Positions 1-8,663 are shown, numbered from the stretch's first letter. The stretch is 64,000 nt of DNA from Curvibacter sp. PAE-UM (GCF_001432305.1 NZ_KQ483358.1:1780616-1844615), one strand, 5' to 3'. Made by a program: numbers and translations. Notes: generated from the sequence alone by a model not told the origin.

Positions 1-2
1 CG

Positions 3-1355
3 CAGCGCGCCAGTCTGTTGCGCGCCCTGGCCGCAGATCTGGAAGCCGGTCGTGAAGCCCTCGTGGCCGTGGCCGACCAGGAAACCGCGCTGGGTCCGGT
101 GCGCCTCAATGGCGAGCTTGACCGCACGGCCTTCCAGCTGCGCCGTTTTGCCGATATCGCCGAGCGCGATGTGCCTTTCGATTACCTCGACGATCCCGCC
201 GTGGCCGGTGGACCGCCCGCGGGCCATCCCGCCATGCAGCGCTGGTCCGTGCCCCTGGGCCCTGTGGCCATGTACGCGGCCAGCAACTTTCCCTTCGCCT
301 TCTCGGTGCTCGGCGGCGATACGGCCTCGGCCCTGGCCGCCGGTTGTCCGGTGGTGATCAAGGCCCATCCGGGCCACCCGCAACTCTCGTTGCAGACCCA
401 CGCCATGATCCGCCAGGTGCTGACCGCGCAGAACCTGCCGGCCGGCCTCGTGGGTTTGGTGCAGGGCGCGAGCAATGACGTGGGCGTGCAGCTGGTGCGC
501 CACCCGGCCATCGCGGCCGCGGCCTTCACGGGCTCCACGCGCGGCGGCGCTGCATTGGCGGCCGAAGCGGCGGCGCGCCCGCGCCCCATTCCTTTCTTTG
601 GCGAGCTGGGTTCCATCAACCCCGTGCTCGCTCTGCCGGCTGAACTCCAGGCCAACGGTGCAACCTTGGCCACCACGCTGGCCGGCTCCATCGCGCTGGG
701 CTGCGGCCAGTTCTGCACCAACCCGGGTGTGATCGTGCTGCTTGACGCTCTGCAGGCCGATGCCAAAGCGGTCAACGACACTTTTGTGCAGCAGCTGGCC
801 CAGGCCCTGGCCGGCCAGAACCCGCACGCCATGCTCACGCAGGGCATGCGCAAGAACTTCGATGCGGGTGTGGCCCATTGGGGGGAGGTCGGTGCTGCGT
901 TTCCGCTGCGCGAGGTCGCCGCTGCGGGCCAGCCGCCGCGCCCGGTGCTGGCGCAGGTGAGCGCAGAGGCTTTCATGACCAAGCTGGCCCTGCGTGAAGA
1001 AGTCTTCGGGCCCAGCAGCCTCGTCGTGCGTGCGGCCAGCGTGGCCCAGGCCCTGCAGGTGCTGCAGGCCGTGGGCGGCTCGCTGACCGTCACGGTCTGG
1101 GGCGCGCAGGCCGAGAACGCGGATGTGCAGGCGCTGGTGCGCGGTGCCATGGCCATCGCCGGTCGGGTGCTCTTCGCCGGTGTGCCCACGGGCGTGGCCG
1201 TCACGGCGGCCCAGCAGCACGGCGGCCCCTGGCCCAGCAGCACGCGGCCCGAGAGCACCTCGGTCGGTGATGCGGCCTTGCTGCGTTTCCTGCGCCCGGT
1301 CAGCCTGCAGGACGCGCCCGCCTGGCTGCTCGCGCGCCAGGGCCGGCCGCTCTAG
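3..1355 (+). CDS. Aldehyde dehydrogenase (NADP+-type, ketoglutarate-semialdehyde dehydrogenase-like), 5' end cut by window
   Basis: Oxidises an aldehyde to the acid with NAD(P)+; the closest remembered relatives are 2,5-dioxovalerate (alpha-ketoglutarate semialdehyde) dehydrogenases of sugar-acid catabolism. The frame is open to the window edge, so the true start lies upstream. A TTG at 18 is only the first start-like codon, and the 450 visible codons fall short of the roughly 520 residues usual for this subgroup. Visible motifs are ASNFPFAFSVLGGD (substrate tunnel), PHPGHP-like cofactor segment (VIKAHPGHP), GELGSINP with the general-base Glu, and GCGQFCTNPG with the catalytic Cys at about 714-716. 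Its TAG stop lies inside the left end of the MITE-like element that follows. Family assignment is firm; substrate is inferred. Confidence 0.88.
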   Translation, partial: QRASLLRALAADLEAGREALVAVADQETALGPVRLNGELDRTAFQLRRFADIAERDVPFDYLDDPAVAGGPPAGHPAMQRWSVPLGPVAMYAASNFPFAFSVLGGDTASALAAGCPVVIKAHPGHPQLSLQTHAMIRQVLTAQNLPAGLVGLVQGASNDVGVQLVRHPAIAAAAFTGSTRGGAALAAEAAARPRPIPFFGELGSINPVLALPAELQANGATLATTLAGSIALGCGQFCTNPGVIVLLDALQADAKAVNDTFVQQLAQALAGQNPHAMLTQGMRKNFDAGVAHWGEVGAAFPLREVAAAGQPPRPVLAQVSAEAFMTKLALREEVFGPSSLVVRAASVAQALQVLQAVGGSLTVTVWGAQAENADVQALVRGAMAIAGRVLFAGVPTGVAVTAAQQHGGPWPSSTRPESTSVGDAALLRFLRPVSLQDAPAWLLARQGRPL

Positions 1356-1373
1356 GGCCTGTTCGCACTATTG
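1353..1373 (+). repeat. Left terminal inverted repeat of MITE-like element
   Basis: Begins TAGGGCCTGTTCGCACTATT. It matches the reverse complement of 1701-1721 with a single mismatch at the twelfth base (G versus A). The first three bases are the stop codon of the aldehyde dehydrogenase. Confidence 0.75.
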
Positions 1374-1700
1374 ATCTGTTCATAAATCGCGACAAATCTT
1401 TCCCGGCCAATCACATGGCCGAACCATGCGTGCGCATGCGTCCAGGCCTGGAGGGCCGGGCCAGCGACTCCGTTCGTGTCCCCCGCCCTGCGGGCTCCTC
1501 CTTTACCTCACTGCGTCACTCACCCAGCCCTCCAGGCGCGAGCGGTATGGGTGTTACCGCGCACAGCCCGGGCCGACCGGAGGAGGGGATGCTTTGCGTA
1601 GCGAAATCAAGGGGGAGCCCGAAGGGCGGAGGACATTCGCGGAGCAGAGTAGCCTCTCCTCCTGCACACCACCTGACCTTGTCATGAATTCGGGAACTCT

Positions 1701-1721
1701 CAATAGTGTGAACAGGCCCTA
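1701..1721 (-). repeat. Right terminal inverted repeat of MITE-like element
   Basis: Read on the minus strand it begins TAGGGCCTGTTCACACTATT, the inverted copy of the left end. Its outermost three bases form the TAG stop codon of the IclR regulator gene. Confidence 0.75.
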
Positions 1722-2480
1722 ACCCCAGGTCCGCGCCAGAGCCAGTGCGGCCTCCTGCAGACGCGGCAACTTCTCGATCGCCTGTGCCAGCGACATGCGG
1801 GCCACCGGGGCTTGCAGCGCCACCGCGCAGCGCGCGCCTTGCCCGTCCGGGCCGCGCACCGGCACGGCCACGCAGACCAGGCCCTCGACGAACTCCTCGG
1901 CATCCACCGAATAGTCATCCTTGCGGATGCGCTTGAACTCGGCCTCCAGCGCGGCGCGTGTGGTCAAGGTGGTGGCGGTGTGGCGCTCCAGCGGCAGGCC
2001 GTCGAGCAGGGCGTTGCGCTGCGCGGCCGGCAGGTGGGCCAGCAGCAGCTTGCCGCTGGCCGAGCAGTGGATGGGCACGCGTGTGCCCGGCCGCAGATTG
2101 AGCTGCAGCGGGAAGGCCGATTCGATGCGGTCCAGGTACAGCACTTCGCTGCCCGAGAGCGCCGTGAAGTTGCAGCTCTCGCCCACGTCGGCCACCAGCT
2201 GGCGCAGCACCGCGTGGCGCACACCCTGCTGGGTGCTGCCGGCCAAGGCCGCCTCGGACAGGCGCAGCAGGCGTGGTGCCAGCGCATAACGGCGCCCGTC
2301 GGGCTCGCGCACCAGCAGTTCACCGGTCTCCAGTTGCGCCAGCATGCGATGCACCGTGGGCTTGGGCCAGCCGCTGGCCGCCACGGCCTCGGCCAGGGTC
2401 AGTGCGCGGCCTTCGCGCACCAGCACTTCCAGCAGGTCGAAGAGGCGCAGGCCGGGGGAGGGGGCTGATTTTTCCGTCAT
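1719..2480 (-). CDS. IclR-family transcriptional regulator
   Basis: A 253-residue DNA-binding regulator. Residues 10-75 form the winged helix-turn-helix (TLAEAVAASGWPKPTVHRML), and residues 85-245 form the IclR effector-binding GAF-like domain, with the family-typical HCSASGKLLLA and DDYSVDAEEFVEG segments. It is transcribed away from the SDR/monooxygenase operon, with 131 bp between the starts. IclR proteins usually control the divergent operon and themselves, and a perfect 16-bp palindrome lies in the gap. The ATG at 2480 starts the conserved region. Its last codon is a TAG provided by the neighbouring MITE-like element. The inducer is unknown. Confidence 0.9.
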   Translation of the reverse strand: MTEKSAPSPGLRLFDLLEVLVREGRALTLAEAVAASGWPKPTVHRMLAQLETGELLVREPDGRRYALAPRLLRLSEAALAGSTQQGVRHAVLRQLVADVGESCNFTALSGSEVLYLDRIESAFPLQLNLRPGTRVPIHCSASGKLLLAHLPAAQRNALLDGLPLERHTATTLTTRAALEAEFKRIRKDDYSVDAEEFVEGLVCVAVPVRGPDGQGARCAVALQAPVARMSLAQAIEKLPRLQEAALALARTWG

Positions 2481-2509
2481 GAATCTCTGATTTCGAGACG
2501 AATTAACAA

Positions 2510-2525
2510 AATATTCCGGAATATT
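2510..2525. promoter_or_regulatory. Palindromic operator candidate for IclR regulator
   Basis: AATATTCCGGAATATT is a perfect 16-bp palindrome 30 bp upstream of the iclR-type start and 87 bp upstream of the divergent SDR. Its position and symmetry suit binding of a dimeric IclR-family regulator controlling both directions. The protein-site pairing is inferred from context. Confidence 0.6.
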
Positions 2526-2611
2526 CTCGCACTCTCTTACAGTTCAGCACAAGACCTGAACGGCCAGCACCTTGCTGGCCGCATAGGACAGAACACTGTT
2601 CCGGAGACCCC

Positions 2612-3439
2612 ATGCCGTCCCTGCCGTTTCGCAATGCCGTGATCACGGGCGCCTGTGGCGGCCTGGGCCAGGCGCTGGCGCGTGAGCTGCTGGCCGTGGG
2701 CGCGCAGGTGGCCCTGGTCGGGATGAACCGCGCGGTGCTCGAAGCGCTGGCGGCTTCGGCCCCGGGCCGCTGCGCCATCTACACACCCGACATGGCCGAC
2801 AGCGTGGCCATGCAGGCTCTGGCGGCCGACTGGATACAGCGCGCCGGCCTGCCGGACCTGGTGATTGCCAACGCCGGCGTGGCCGGCGGTTACGAGACCG
2901 CCGAGGCCGGCGACCTGGCCGTCATGCGTCGCATGTTGGAGATCAACCTGCTGGGCCCCGCCACCACCTTCCAGCCTTTTGTGGCGGCCGCGCGTGCGTT
3001 GCCGCAGGCGCGTTGCGCCCTGGTCGGTGTGGCCAGCATCGCGGGCTGGCGCGGGATGCCGGGCAATGGCGCCTACTGCGCGAGCAAGGGCGGCCTGATC
3101 CGTTACCTGGAAAGCCTGCGCGCCGAATGCCGCGGCAGCCCCCTGAGCGTGCACACGGTGAGCCCCGGTTACCTGCGCACGGCGCTCACGGCCGGCAACC
3201 GCTTTGCCATGCCCGGGCTGATGTCGCCCGAGGATGCCGCGCACGCACTGCTTGCGGGTGTGGCGCGCGGACGCGAGCACATCGTGCTGCCCCGGCGCAT
3301 CGGCTGGCTCTCGCGCCTGTTGTCCTGTCTGCCGGCGCACCTGCACGACCATCTGCTGCGCAGCCAGCCGCGCAAGCCACGCGTTGGCGAGGCCGGTGCC
3401 ACCGCCATCCCCGGCCTGAATCCGCCGCCCGGTCCCTGA
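2612..3439 (+). CDS. Short-chain dehydrogenase/reductase (SDR)
   Basis: NAD(P)-dependent oxidoreductase of 275 residues. The N-terminal cofactor motif is ITGACGGLGQ (a TGxxxGxG variant), followed by IANAGVAGG, a catalytic Ser in VGVASIAG, and the YCASK catalytic pair (Tyr155, Lys159). The C-terminal 30 residues are basic (RSQPRKPR) and extend beyond the usual 250-residue core. A GGAG ribosome site sits 7 bases before the ATG. It is the first gene of a plus-strand operon with a flavin monooxygenase and a BASS transporter. The natural pairing is alcohol to ketone oxidation ahead of a Baeyer-Villiger-type oxygenation; the substrate is unknown. Confidence 0.85.
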   Translation: MPSLPFRNAVITGACGGLGQALARELLAVGAQVALVGMNRAVLEALAASAPGRCAIYTPDMADSVAMQALAADWIQRAGLPDLVIANAGVAGGYETAEAGDLAVMRRMLEINLLGPATTFQPFVAAARALPQARCALVGVASIAGWRGMPGNGAYCASKGGLIRYLESLRAECRGSPLSVHTVSPGYLRTALTAGNRFAMPGLMSPEDAAHALLAGVARGREHIVLPRRIGWLSRLLSCLPAHLHDHLLRSQPRKPRVGEAGATAIPGLNPPPGP

Positions 3440-3491
3440 GCCGGCCGCAGCGTCCAGCGATTTCCCAGAACGACCACGAGACACACAGCCC

Positions 3492-4823
3492 ATGCTGCCT
3501 GATTCTTCCGCTACCGTTCCCACGCAAGAGATGATCGCGCTCATCGGCGCCGGCCCCTCGGGCCTGGCGGGCGCACGCAATCTGCAAAAGCTCGGTATCC
3601 CCTTCCAGGGTTTCGAGGCCTATACCGATGTGGGCGGCCTGTGGAACATCGACAACCCGCGTTCCACCGTCTATGAATCGGCGCACCTGATCTCCAGCAA
3701 GCGCACCACCGAGTTCACCGAGTTCCCCATGCCCGAGGGCACGGCCGACTACCCCGGCCACCGCGAGCTCTGCCGTTATTTCAGCGACTTCGCCGACCAC
3801 TTCGACCTGCGTCGCCACTACCGTTTCGGTGTGCGTGTGTTGAAAGTCGATCCGGTCAGTGACAGTCCCGACACGCTGTGGCGCGTAACCATCGCCACCA
3901 GCGACGGCCGGCAGGAGACCGCCGAGTACAAGGGCGTGATCATCGCCAACGGCACGCTGGCCGAGCCGAACATGCCGCGTTTCGAAGGCCGCTTCGACGG
4001 CGAGCTGCTGCACACCTCGGCCTACAAACACGCCCGGCAGTTCACGGACAAGCGTGTGCTCATCGTGGGCGCCGGCAACTCGGGTTGCGACATCGCCGTC
4101 GATGCCGTGCACTACGCACAGAGTGTGGACATCTCGGTGCGGCGCGGGTATTACTTCGTGCCCAAGTACGTCTTCGGCAAGCCGGCCGACACCCTGGGCG
4201 GCAAACGCCCGCTGCCGGCCTGGCTCAAGCAGAAGGTCGACAGCACCGTCCTCAAGTGGTTCACGGGCGACCCCACGCGTTTCGGTTTCCCCAAGCCCGA
4301 GTACAAGATGTACGAGTCGCACCCCGTGGTGAACTCGCTGATCCTGCACCACCTGGGCCATGGCGACATCCACGTCAAGCCCGACATCGCGCGCTTCGAA
4401 GGCCGCACCGTGCATTTCAAGGACGGCACGCAGCAGGACTACGACATGGTGCTGGCCGCCACCGGCTACACCCTGCATTACCCCTTCATCGCGCGCGAAC
4501 ACCTGAACTGGCAGGGCATGGCGCCGCAGCTCTACCTCAACATATTCGCGCCGCGTTTCCAGCGCCTGGCCGTGCTGGGCATGATCGAGGCCAGCGGCAT
4601 CGGCTGGCAGGGCCGGTATGAGCAGGCCGAACTGGTGGCGCGCTATTTCAAGGCGCTGGACGAACAGAAGCCGCAGGCCCGTGCCCTGCAGGCCGCCATG
4701 GCCGGGCCCGCGCCAGACATGTCGGGCGGCTACAAATATCTGAAGCTCGAACGTATGGCCTACTACGTCCACAAGGACACCTACCGCGCCGCCGTGCGCC
4801 GTGCCGCGGCCGCTTTGGTCTGA
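3492..4823 (+). CDS. Flavin-dependent monooxygenase (FMO / Baeyer-Villiger type)
   Basis: A 443-residue FAD and NADPH-dependent oxygenase. It has two Rossmann motifs, GAGPSG near residues 19-24 (FAD) and GAGNSG at residues 193-198 (NADPH). Between them, at residues 168-178, FDGELLHTSAY fits the FxGxxxHxxxY signature of FMOs and Baeyer-Villiger monooxygenases. LAATGY is the usual C-terminal FMO motif. The start at 3492 has a poor ribosome site; an in-frame ATG at 3531 is an alternative that keeps the first Rossmann fold. It sits 52 bp after the SDR gene and 16 bp before the BASS transporter gene. Oxygenation of a ketone made by the SDR is inferred. Confidence 0.86.
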   Translation: MLPDSSATVPTQEMIALIGAGPSGLAGARNLQKLGIPFQGFEAYTDVGGLWNIDNPRSTVYESAHLISSKRTTEFTEFPMPEGTADYPGHRELCRYFSDFADHFDLRRHYRFGVRVLKVDPVSDSPDTLWRVTIATSDGRQETAEYKGVIIANGTLAEPNMPRFEGRFDGELLHTSAYKHARQFTDKRVLIVGAGNSGCDIAVDAVHYAQSVDISVRRGYYFVPKYVFGKPADTLGGKRPLPAWLKQKVDSTVLKWFTGDPTRFGFPKPEYKMYESHPVVNSLILHHLGHGDIHVKPDIARFEGRTVHFKDGTQQDYDMVLAATGYTLHYPFIAREHLNWQGMAPQLYLNIFAPRFQRLAVLGMIEASGIGWQGRYEQAELVARYFKALDEQKPQARALQAAMAGPAPDMSGGYKYLKLERMAYYVHKDTYRAAVRRAAAALV

Positions 4824-4839
4824 TAACAGGGAGACCCAC

Positions 4840-5763
4840 ATGCTGCCGGTCGACGAAATACGCCTGAACTTCAACCCCGCCTCGCTCATGGTGCTCAACG
4901 CCGTGCTGGGTTTCCTGATGTTCGGCATTGCGCTGGACACCCGTGTAGAGGACTTCAAGCGCGTGGCCAAGATGCCCTGGGCCATGGCGGTGGGCATTGC
5001 CGCGCAGTTCATCGTGCTGCCCGCCGTCACCTATGTGCTCACCCTGCTGCTGGGCGTGGGCCCCAGCATCGCCCTGGGCATGATCCTGGTGGCCTGCTGC
5101 CCGCCGGGCAATGTGAGCAACATCCTCACGCACCGCGCGCGTGGCAACGTGGCCCTGTCGGTCTCCATGACGGCCATCTCCAACGCCATCGCCATCGTGG
5201 TCATGCCGCTGAACTTCGCCTTCTGGGGCAGCCTGCACCCGGATGCCTCGGCCCTGCTCAAGACCATCGCGCTGGACCCGCTGGAGATGGTGGGGCACAT
5301 CGTGGCCATCATCGGCCTGCCCTTCGTGCTGGGCCTGCTGTGCGCGCACCAGCTGCCCAACTTCACGCAGCGCGTCAAGAAACCCGCACGCATCGTGAGC
5401 TTCCTGGCGCTGATCGCTTTCATCATCGGCGCCATTGCCGGCAACTGGCGCTTTTTCCTCGACTACGTGGGCCTGGTGCTGCTGGCCGTGGCCCTGCACG
5501 ATGCCCTGGCCTTCGGCACGGGTTACGTCTGCGCGCGTGTGACGGGCCTGCAGGACTACGACCGCCGCGCCGTGAGCATCGAGGTCGGCATCCGCAACGC
5601 CGGTCTGGGCCTGGTGCTGATCTTCAGCTTCTTCGGCGGCCTGGGCGGCATGGCCGTGGTGGCCGGGGTCTGGGGCTTCTGGGACATCATCGCCGGCCTG
5701 GCCCTGGCCAGCTGGTGGGGGCGCCGTGCGCCGGTGCCGGCCCCCGAGGAGCTGCGCGCATGA
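4840..5763 (+). CDS. Bile acid:sodium symporter (BASS) family transporter
   Basis: Inner-membrane protein of 307 residues with about nine or ten hydrophobic segments and the family-typical VACCPPGNVSNILTHRARGNVALSVSMTA region, split here into its start CCPPGN and the following NVALSV helix. Members move bile acids, pantoate, pyruvate or other organic anions with sodium. The start is the ATG at 4840, preceded by AGGGAGA; a longer in-frame opening from 4801 overlaps the previous gene and is not needed. It ends in an ATGA overlap with the epimerase gene. In this operon it is the likely uptake route for the SDR/monooxygenase substrate, an inference from position only. Confidence 0.88.
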   Translation: MLPVDEIRLNFNPASLMVLNAVLGFLMFGIALDTRVEDFKRVAKMPWAMAVGIAAQFIVLPAVTYVLTLLLGVGPSIALGMILVACCPPGNVSNILTHRARGNVALSVSMTAISNAIAIVVMPLNFAFWGSLHPDASALLKTIALDPLEMVGHIVAIIGLPFVLGLLCAHQLPNFTQRVKKPARIVSFLALIAFIIGAIAGNWRFFLDYVGLVLLAVALHDALAFGTGYVCARVTGLQDYDRRAVSIEVGIRNAGLGLVLIFSFFGGLGGMAVVAGVWGFWDIIAGLALASWWGRRAPVPAPEELRA

Positions 5764-6767
5764 GCATGAATGCCACGCCGCGCGCGCGGCGCATCCTGGT
5801 CACGGGCGCGGACGGTTTCCTGGGCCGCGGTGTGATTGCCGCCCTGACACGACGCGACGAAACCGACGTGGTGTTGGCCGTGGACGTGCGCGAGGTGCCC
5901 ATGCAGCGGCGCGAGGCCGGTGTGATCTACCGCCAGCAGGACGTGCGCGACCCGGCCCTGCGGGCCACGCTGCGCGAGCACGCCATCGACACCGTGGTGC
6001 ATCTGGCCTCCATCGTCACGCCGGGGCGCGACTCGAATCGCGCCTTCGAATACGACGTGGACGTGAACGGCACGCGCAATGTGCTGCAGGCCTGCGTGGA
6101 CGAGGGCGTGCGCCACGTGCTGGTGTCTTCCAGCGGCGCGGCCTACGGCTACCACGCCGACAACGCGCCCTGGCTGACGGAAATGCATGCGCTGCGCGGC
6201 AATGAGAGTTTTGCCTACGCCCACCACAAGCGCCTGGTGGAGGAGATGCTGGCCGTATGGCGGCAGAAACATCCGCAGCTGGCGCAAACCGTCTTTCGCA
6301 TCGGCACCATCCTGGGCGAGCGGGTCGACAACCAGATCACCGCGCTCTTCGAGAAACCCCGCCTGCTGGCCGTGCGCGGCAGCGACAGCCCCTTCGTTTT
6401 CATCTGGGACGAAGACGTGACGGGCGCGATGCTGCATGCCCTGGAAGGCGCCGAACCCGGCTGCTACAACCTGGCCGGTGACGGCGCGCTCACCATCCAC
6501 CAGATCGCCCTGCGCCTGGGCAAGCGCACGCGCGATCTGCCGGCCTGGCTGCTGACCGCCGCGCTGGCCATCGGTTCGCGGCTGGGCCTGACCCGTTACG
6601 GCCCCGAGCAGCTGGACTTCCTGCGCTACCGGCCCGTGCTGCTCAACACTGCGCTCAAGCAGCGCTTCGGCTACCTGCCCCGCAAGACCAGCGCCCAGGC
6701 GCTGGACGCCTTCATCGCCGCGCGGGAGCGCCAGGGGCGCCCGGTGACGCGGAGCGAGGCCGCGTGA
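5760..6767 (+). CDS. NAD-dependent epimerase/dehydratase family protein (extended SDR)
   Basis: A 335-residue protein of the extended SDR fold. It has VTGADGFLGRG near the N-terminus (GxxGxxG), an Asp-containing second strand (AVDVRE), VHLASIVTPG, SSSGAAYG, and the catalytic YAHHK motif. The C-terminal half binds the substrate. Members act on nucleotide sugars but also on hydroxysteroids and dihydroflavonols, so the sugar label should not be taken literally here. The start ATG overlaps the transporter stop (ATGA), which indicates translational coupling; ATG 5766 is possible. The end overlaps the GTG start of the EamA gene. Its place in a catabolic-looking operon suggests action on the same small molecule. 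Confidence 0.85.
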   Translation: MSMNATPRARRILVTGADGFLGRGVIAALTRRDETDVVLAVDVREVPMQRREAGVIYRQQDVRDPALRATLREHAIDTVVHLASIVTPGRDSNRAFEYDVDVNGTRNVLQACVDEGVRHVLVSSSGAAYGYHADNAPWLTEMHALRGNESFAYAHHKRLVEEMLAVWRQKHPQLAQTVFRIGTILGERVDNQITALFEKPRLLAVRGSDSPFVFIWDEDVTGAMLHALEGAEPGCYNLAGDGALTIHQIALRLGKRTRDLPAWLLTAALAIGSRLGLTRYGPEQLDFLRYRPVLLNTALKQRFGYLPRKTSAQALDAFIAARERQGRPVTRSEAA

Positions 6768-7666
6768 CGCAGCGTGCCCTCTCCACCGGGGACCTGCTGC
6801 GTGTCCTGGGCGTGGTCCTCATCTGGGGCCTGAACTTCGTCGTGATGAAGATGGGCCTGCAGTCGCTCAGCCCCATGCTGCTGGGCGCGCTGCGTTTCAC
6901 GGCGGCCTCGCTGCCGTTCCTGCTTTTCGTGCCGCGGCCCGACTTGCCCTGGACCTACGTCGTCGCCTACGGCCTGGCGCAGGGCGTGGGCCAGTTCGGC
7001 TTCCTGTTCCTGGGCCTCAAGCTGGGCATGACGGCGGGCATGGCCTCGGTGGTCATGCAGACCCAGGCCTTCTTCACGCTGCTCATGGCCGTGACGCTGC
7101 TGGGCGAGCGCGCAAGACTGGTCCAGTGGCTGGGCCTGTGCATCTCCTTCGCCGGCCTGCTGATGATCGCCGGCGCCCACGGTGAAGGTGCGCAGCAGAT
7201 GACGCTGGCGGGTTTCGTGCTCACCCTGGGTGCGGCCTTCATGTGGGCCGTCTCCAACCTGGTGGCGCGCAAGGCGGCGCAGGCCGGGCACTACGAGCCC
7301 TTTCCCTTCATCGTCTGGAGCAGCCTGGTGCCCATCCTTCCCTTCTTCGCGCTTGCCTGGTGGGTGGACGGCCCGCAGCAGATGAGCGCGCAGCTGCTGG
7401 CCTTCGACGGCAAGGCCCTGTTCGCCGTGCTCTACCTGGCCCTGCTGGCCACGCTGCTGGCCTACAGCCTCTGGACGCGTTTGCTGCAACGCCACCCGGC
7501 GGGTCGTGTCACGCCCTTCTCGTTGCTGGTGCCCGTGGTGGGCCTGGTGGCTGCCATGACCTTGTTGGGCGAACAGCCCAGCTCTTTGCAGTGGGCCGGT
7601 ACCGTGGCCGTGCTCTGCGGCATGCTGGTCAACCAGAGCGGGAGCTGGTGGGCGGGGCGGCGCTGA
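6764..7666 (+). CDS. EamA-family (DMT superfamily) transporter
   Basis: A 300-residue inner-membrane protein with ten predicted helices in two EamA repeats (roughly residues 10-140 and 150-290). The family-typical glutamate in LLGERARL closes the first repeat and LLGEQPSS marks the second. Members usually export metabolites or amino acids. The start is GTG at 6764 in a GTGA overlap with the epimerase stop, so it is the last gene of the operon. A long loop follows with no clear terminator. Substrate unknown. Confidence 0.86.
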   Translation: MTQRALSTGDLLRVLGVVLIWGLNFVVMKMGLQSLSPMLLGALRFTAASLPFLLFVPRPDLPWTYVVAYGLAQGVGQFGFLFLGLKLGMTAGMASVVMQTQAFFTLLMAVTLLGERARLVQWLGLCISFAGLLMIAGAHGEGAQQMTLAGFVLTLGAAFMWAVSNLVARKAAQAGHYEPFPFIVWSSLVPILPFFALAWWVDGPQQMSAQLLAFDGKALFAVLYLALLATLLAYSLWTRLLQRHPAGRVTPFSLLVPVVGLVAAMTLLGEQPSSLQWAGTVAVLCGMLVNQSGSWWAGRR

Positions 7667-7786
7667 GGCTGTGGCTGTATCCCCCGTTTGGGGGATAGGC
7701 TTATGGAGGGACGAAACCTAGAATCCGGTCGGTAGGTATTCGTTTTCATCGCAAGTGCTGCGGTCTAAATTACTTAGGCATTCAAT

Positions 7787-8191
7787 ATGAAATTCCCAAG
7801 CGAACGAGAAGTACTCCATTGCGTTGCGAAGATGTATGAGTCCTCGTATCCGGGTTCTCGGCCTGGTGAGAACGATCCATATCTCCCCGTAGATGTGACC
7901 GCTGTAGCGCAGAAGCTCGCTTGCAAGCCGGAGTTGCTGTTTGGCTATCTCTACTACTATTTGGATCATAAGCATCGGTACGAGACAGCTCCTCACACGT
8001 GGACGCACCTCTTCGCTCTGAAGGTTGGTGAGCGACGCCATTGCGTCAACTATCCGTACCTTGTAGGCATTCTGGCGGCGCATGACGTAGAACACACGCG
8101 TAGCCAGTGGGCAATCTGGTTGTCAATAGCTGCCCTTGTTCTGTCGCTTGCAGCAATCGTCGTGCAGGTCGCCTCTTCTGGAAAGTCCTAA
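7787..8191 (+). CDS. Hypothetical protein with C-terminal membrane anchor
   Basis: A 134-residue protein I do not recognise. Residues 1-105 are soluble and polar with several His and Tyr residues (YLYYYLDHKHRYETAPHTW). Residues 108-130 form one hydrophobic helix (AIWLSIAALVLSLAAIVVQV), leaving a very short C-terminal tail, so it looks tail-anchored. The surrounding DNA is visibly more A/T-rich and uses a wider set of codons than its neighbours, which suggests acquired DNA. A real gene is likely because of the coherent amphipathic plus membrane layout, but no function is supported. Confidence 0.6.
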   Translation: MKFPSEREVLHCVAKMYESSYPGSRPGENDPYLPVDVTAVAQKLACKPELLFGYLYYYLDHKHRYETAPHTWTHLFALKVGERRHCVNYPYLVGILAAHDVEHTRSQWAIWLSIAALVLSLAAIVVQVASSGKS

Positions 8192-8288
8192 AAATTCCTC
8201 CAATCGACGTGGTGCGACCTACGGCCTTTGAACGCGACTGAGCTCAAACACTAAATCTTATTGATCACTTTCCGGGAGGTACCTTTTC

Positions 8289-8591
8289 ATGACAAGCCCA
8301 GACACACCGAAGGATGGAGATTTCGCGTCTTACCTGGAGGAAAAATCTCGGATTCGCTCGACAGTCTTGCCTGCGCAGGGTGGAGAGCTGAACATTCAAA
8401 CCGATGTCCCCGCCGCAGCACCTCCGCGCCAGACGATCCAGCAAGTTCTGGTTGACGGCGAAGAGCCCAGTGACGAGTTTCTCGAAGAGTGGAACGCACT
8501 CGAAAATGCGCCAGAGCTTTCGGACGAGGAACTCGAAAAGCAGGCTATGAGTGCCCCGGGTGACGACGGCGACACGCGGACCCCCGAGTGA
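8289..8591 (+). CDS. Small acidic hypothetical protein
   Basis: A 100-residue, strongly acidic and hydrophilic protein (for example SDEELEKQ and DEFLEEWN) with no hydrophobic segment, probably partly disordered. The ATG at 8289 is preceded by a strong GGGAGGT ribosome site, which decides the start. It lies in the same compositionally unusual stretch as the membrane-anchored protein upstream. No family recognised. Confidence 0.6.
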   Translation: MTSPDTPKDGDFASYLEEKSRIRSTVLPAQGGELNIQTDVPAAAPPRQTIQQVLVDGEEPSDEFLEEWNALENAPELSDEELEKQAMSAPGDDGDTRTPE

Positions 8592-8663
8592 TCGTGCGAT
8601 AGAACTCGAACCCAAAAAATCTCAACATTCCGTTCCAGAAGCGGTCATGGTTTTCGCCCCATC

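Larger units (their letters stand above)
1353..1721. mobile_element. MITE-like non-coding element with terminal inverted repeats
   Basis: A 369-bp stretch without a credible gene is bounded by inverted repeats matching at 20 of 21 positions (1353-1373 and 1701-1721). Each end reads TA-GGGCCTGTTC inward, so a TA dinucleotide flanks both sides, as expected for the TA target duplication of IS630/mariner or some IS5-group elements. There is no transposase, so it would be a non-autonomous (MITE) derivative. Both convergent neighbours, the aldehyde dehydrogenase and the IclR gene, take their TAG stop codons from the terminal repeats. Two overlapping open frames inside (1415-1687, 1426-1722) look like chance frames in GC-rich DNA. 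The element could also act as a bidirectional terminator. Confidence 0.72.

Noticed and set aside
1415-1722. Two short frames inside the MITE-like element
   Set aside because: Basic, low-complexity, no ribosome site, and bounded by the element's ends.
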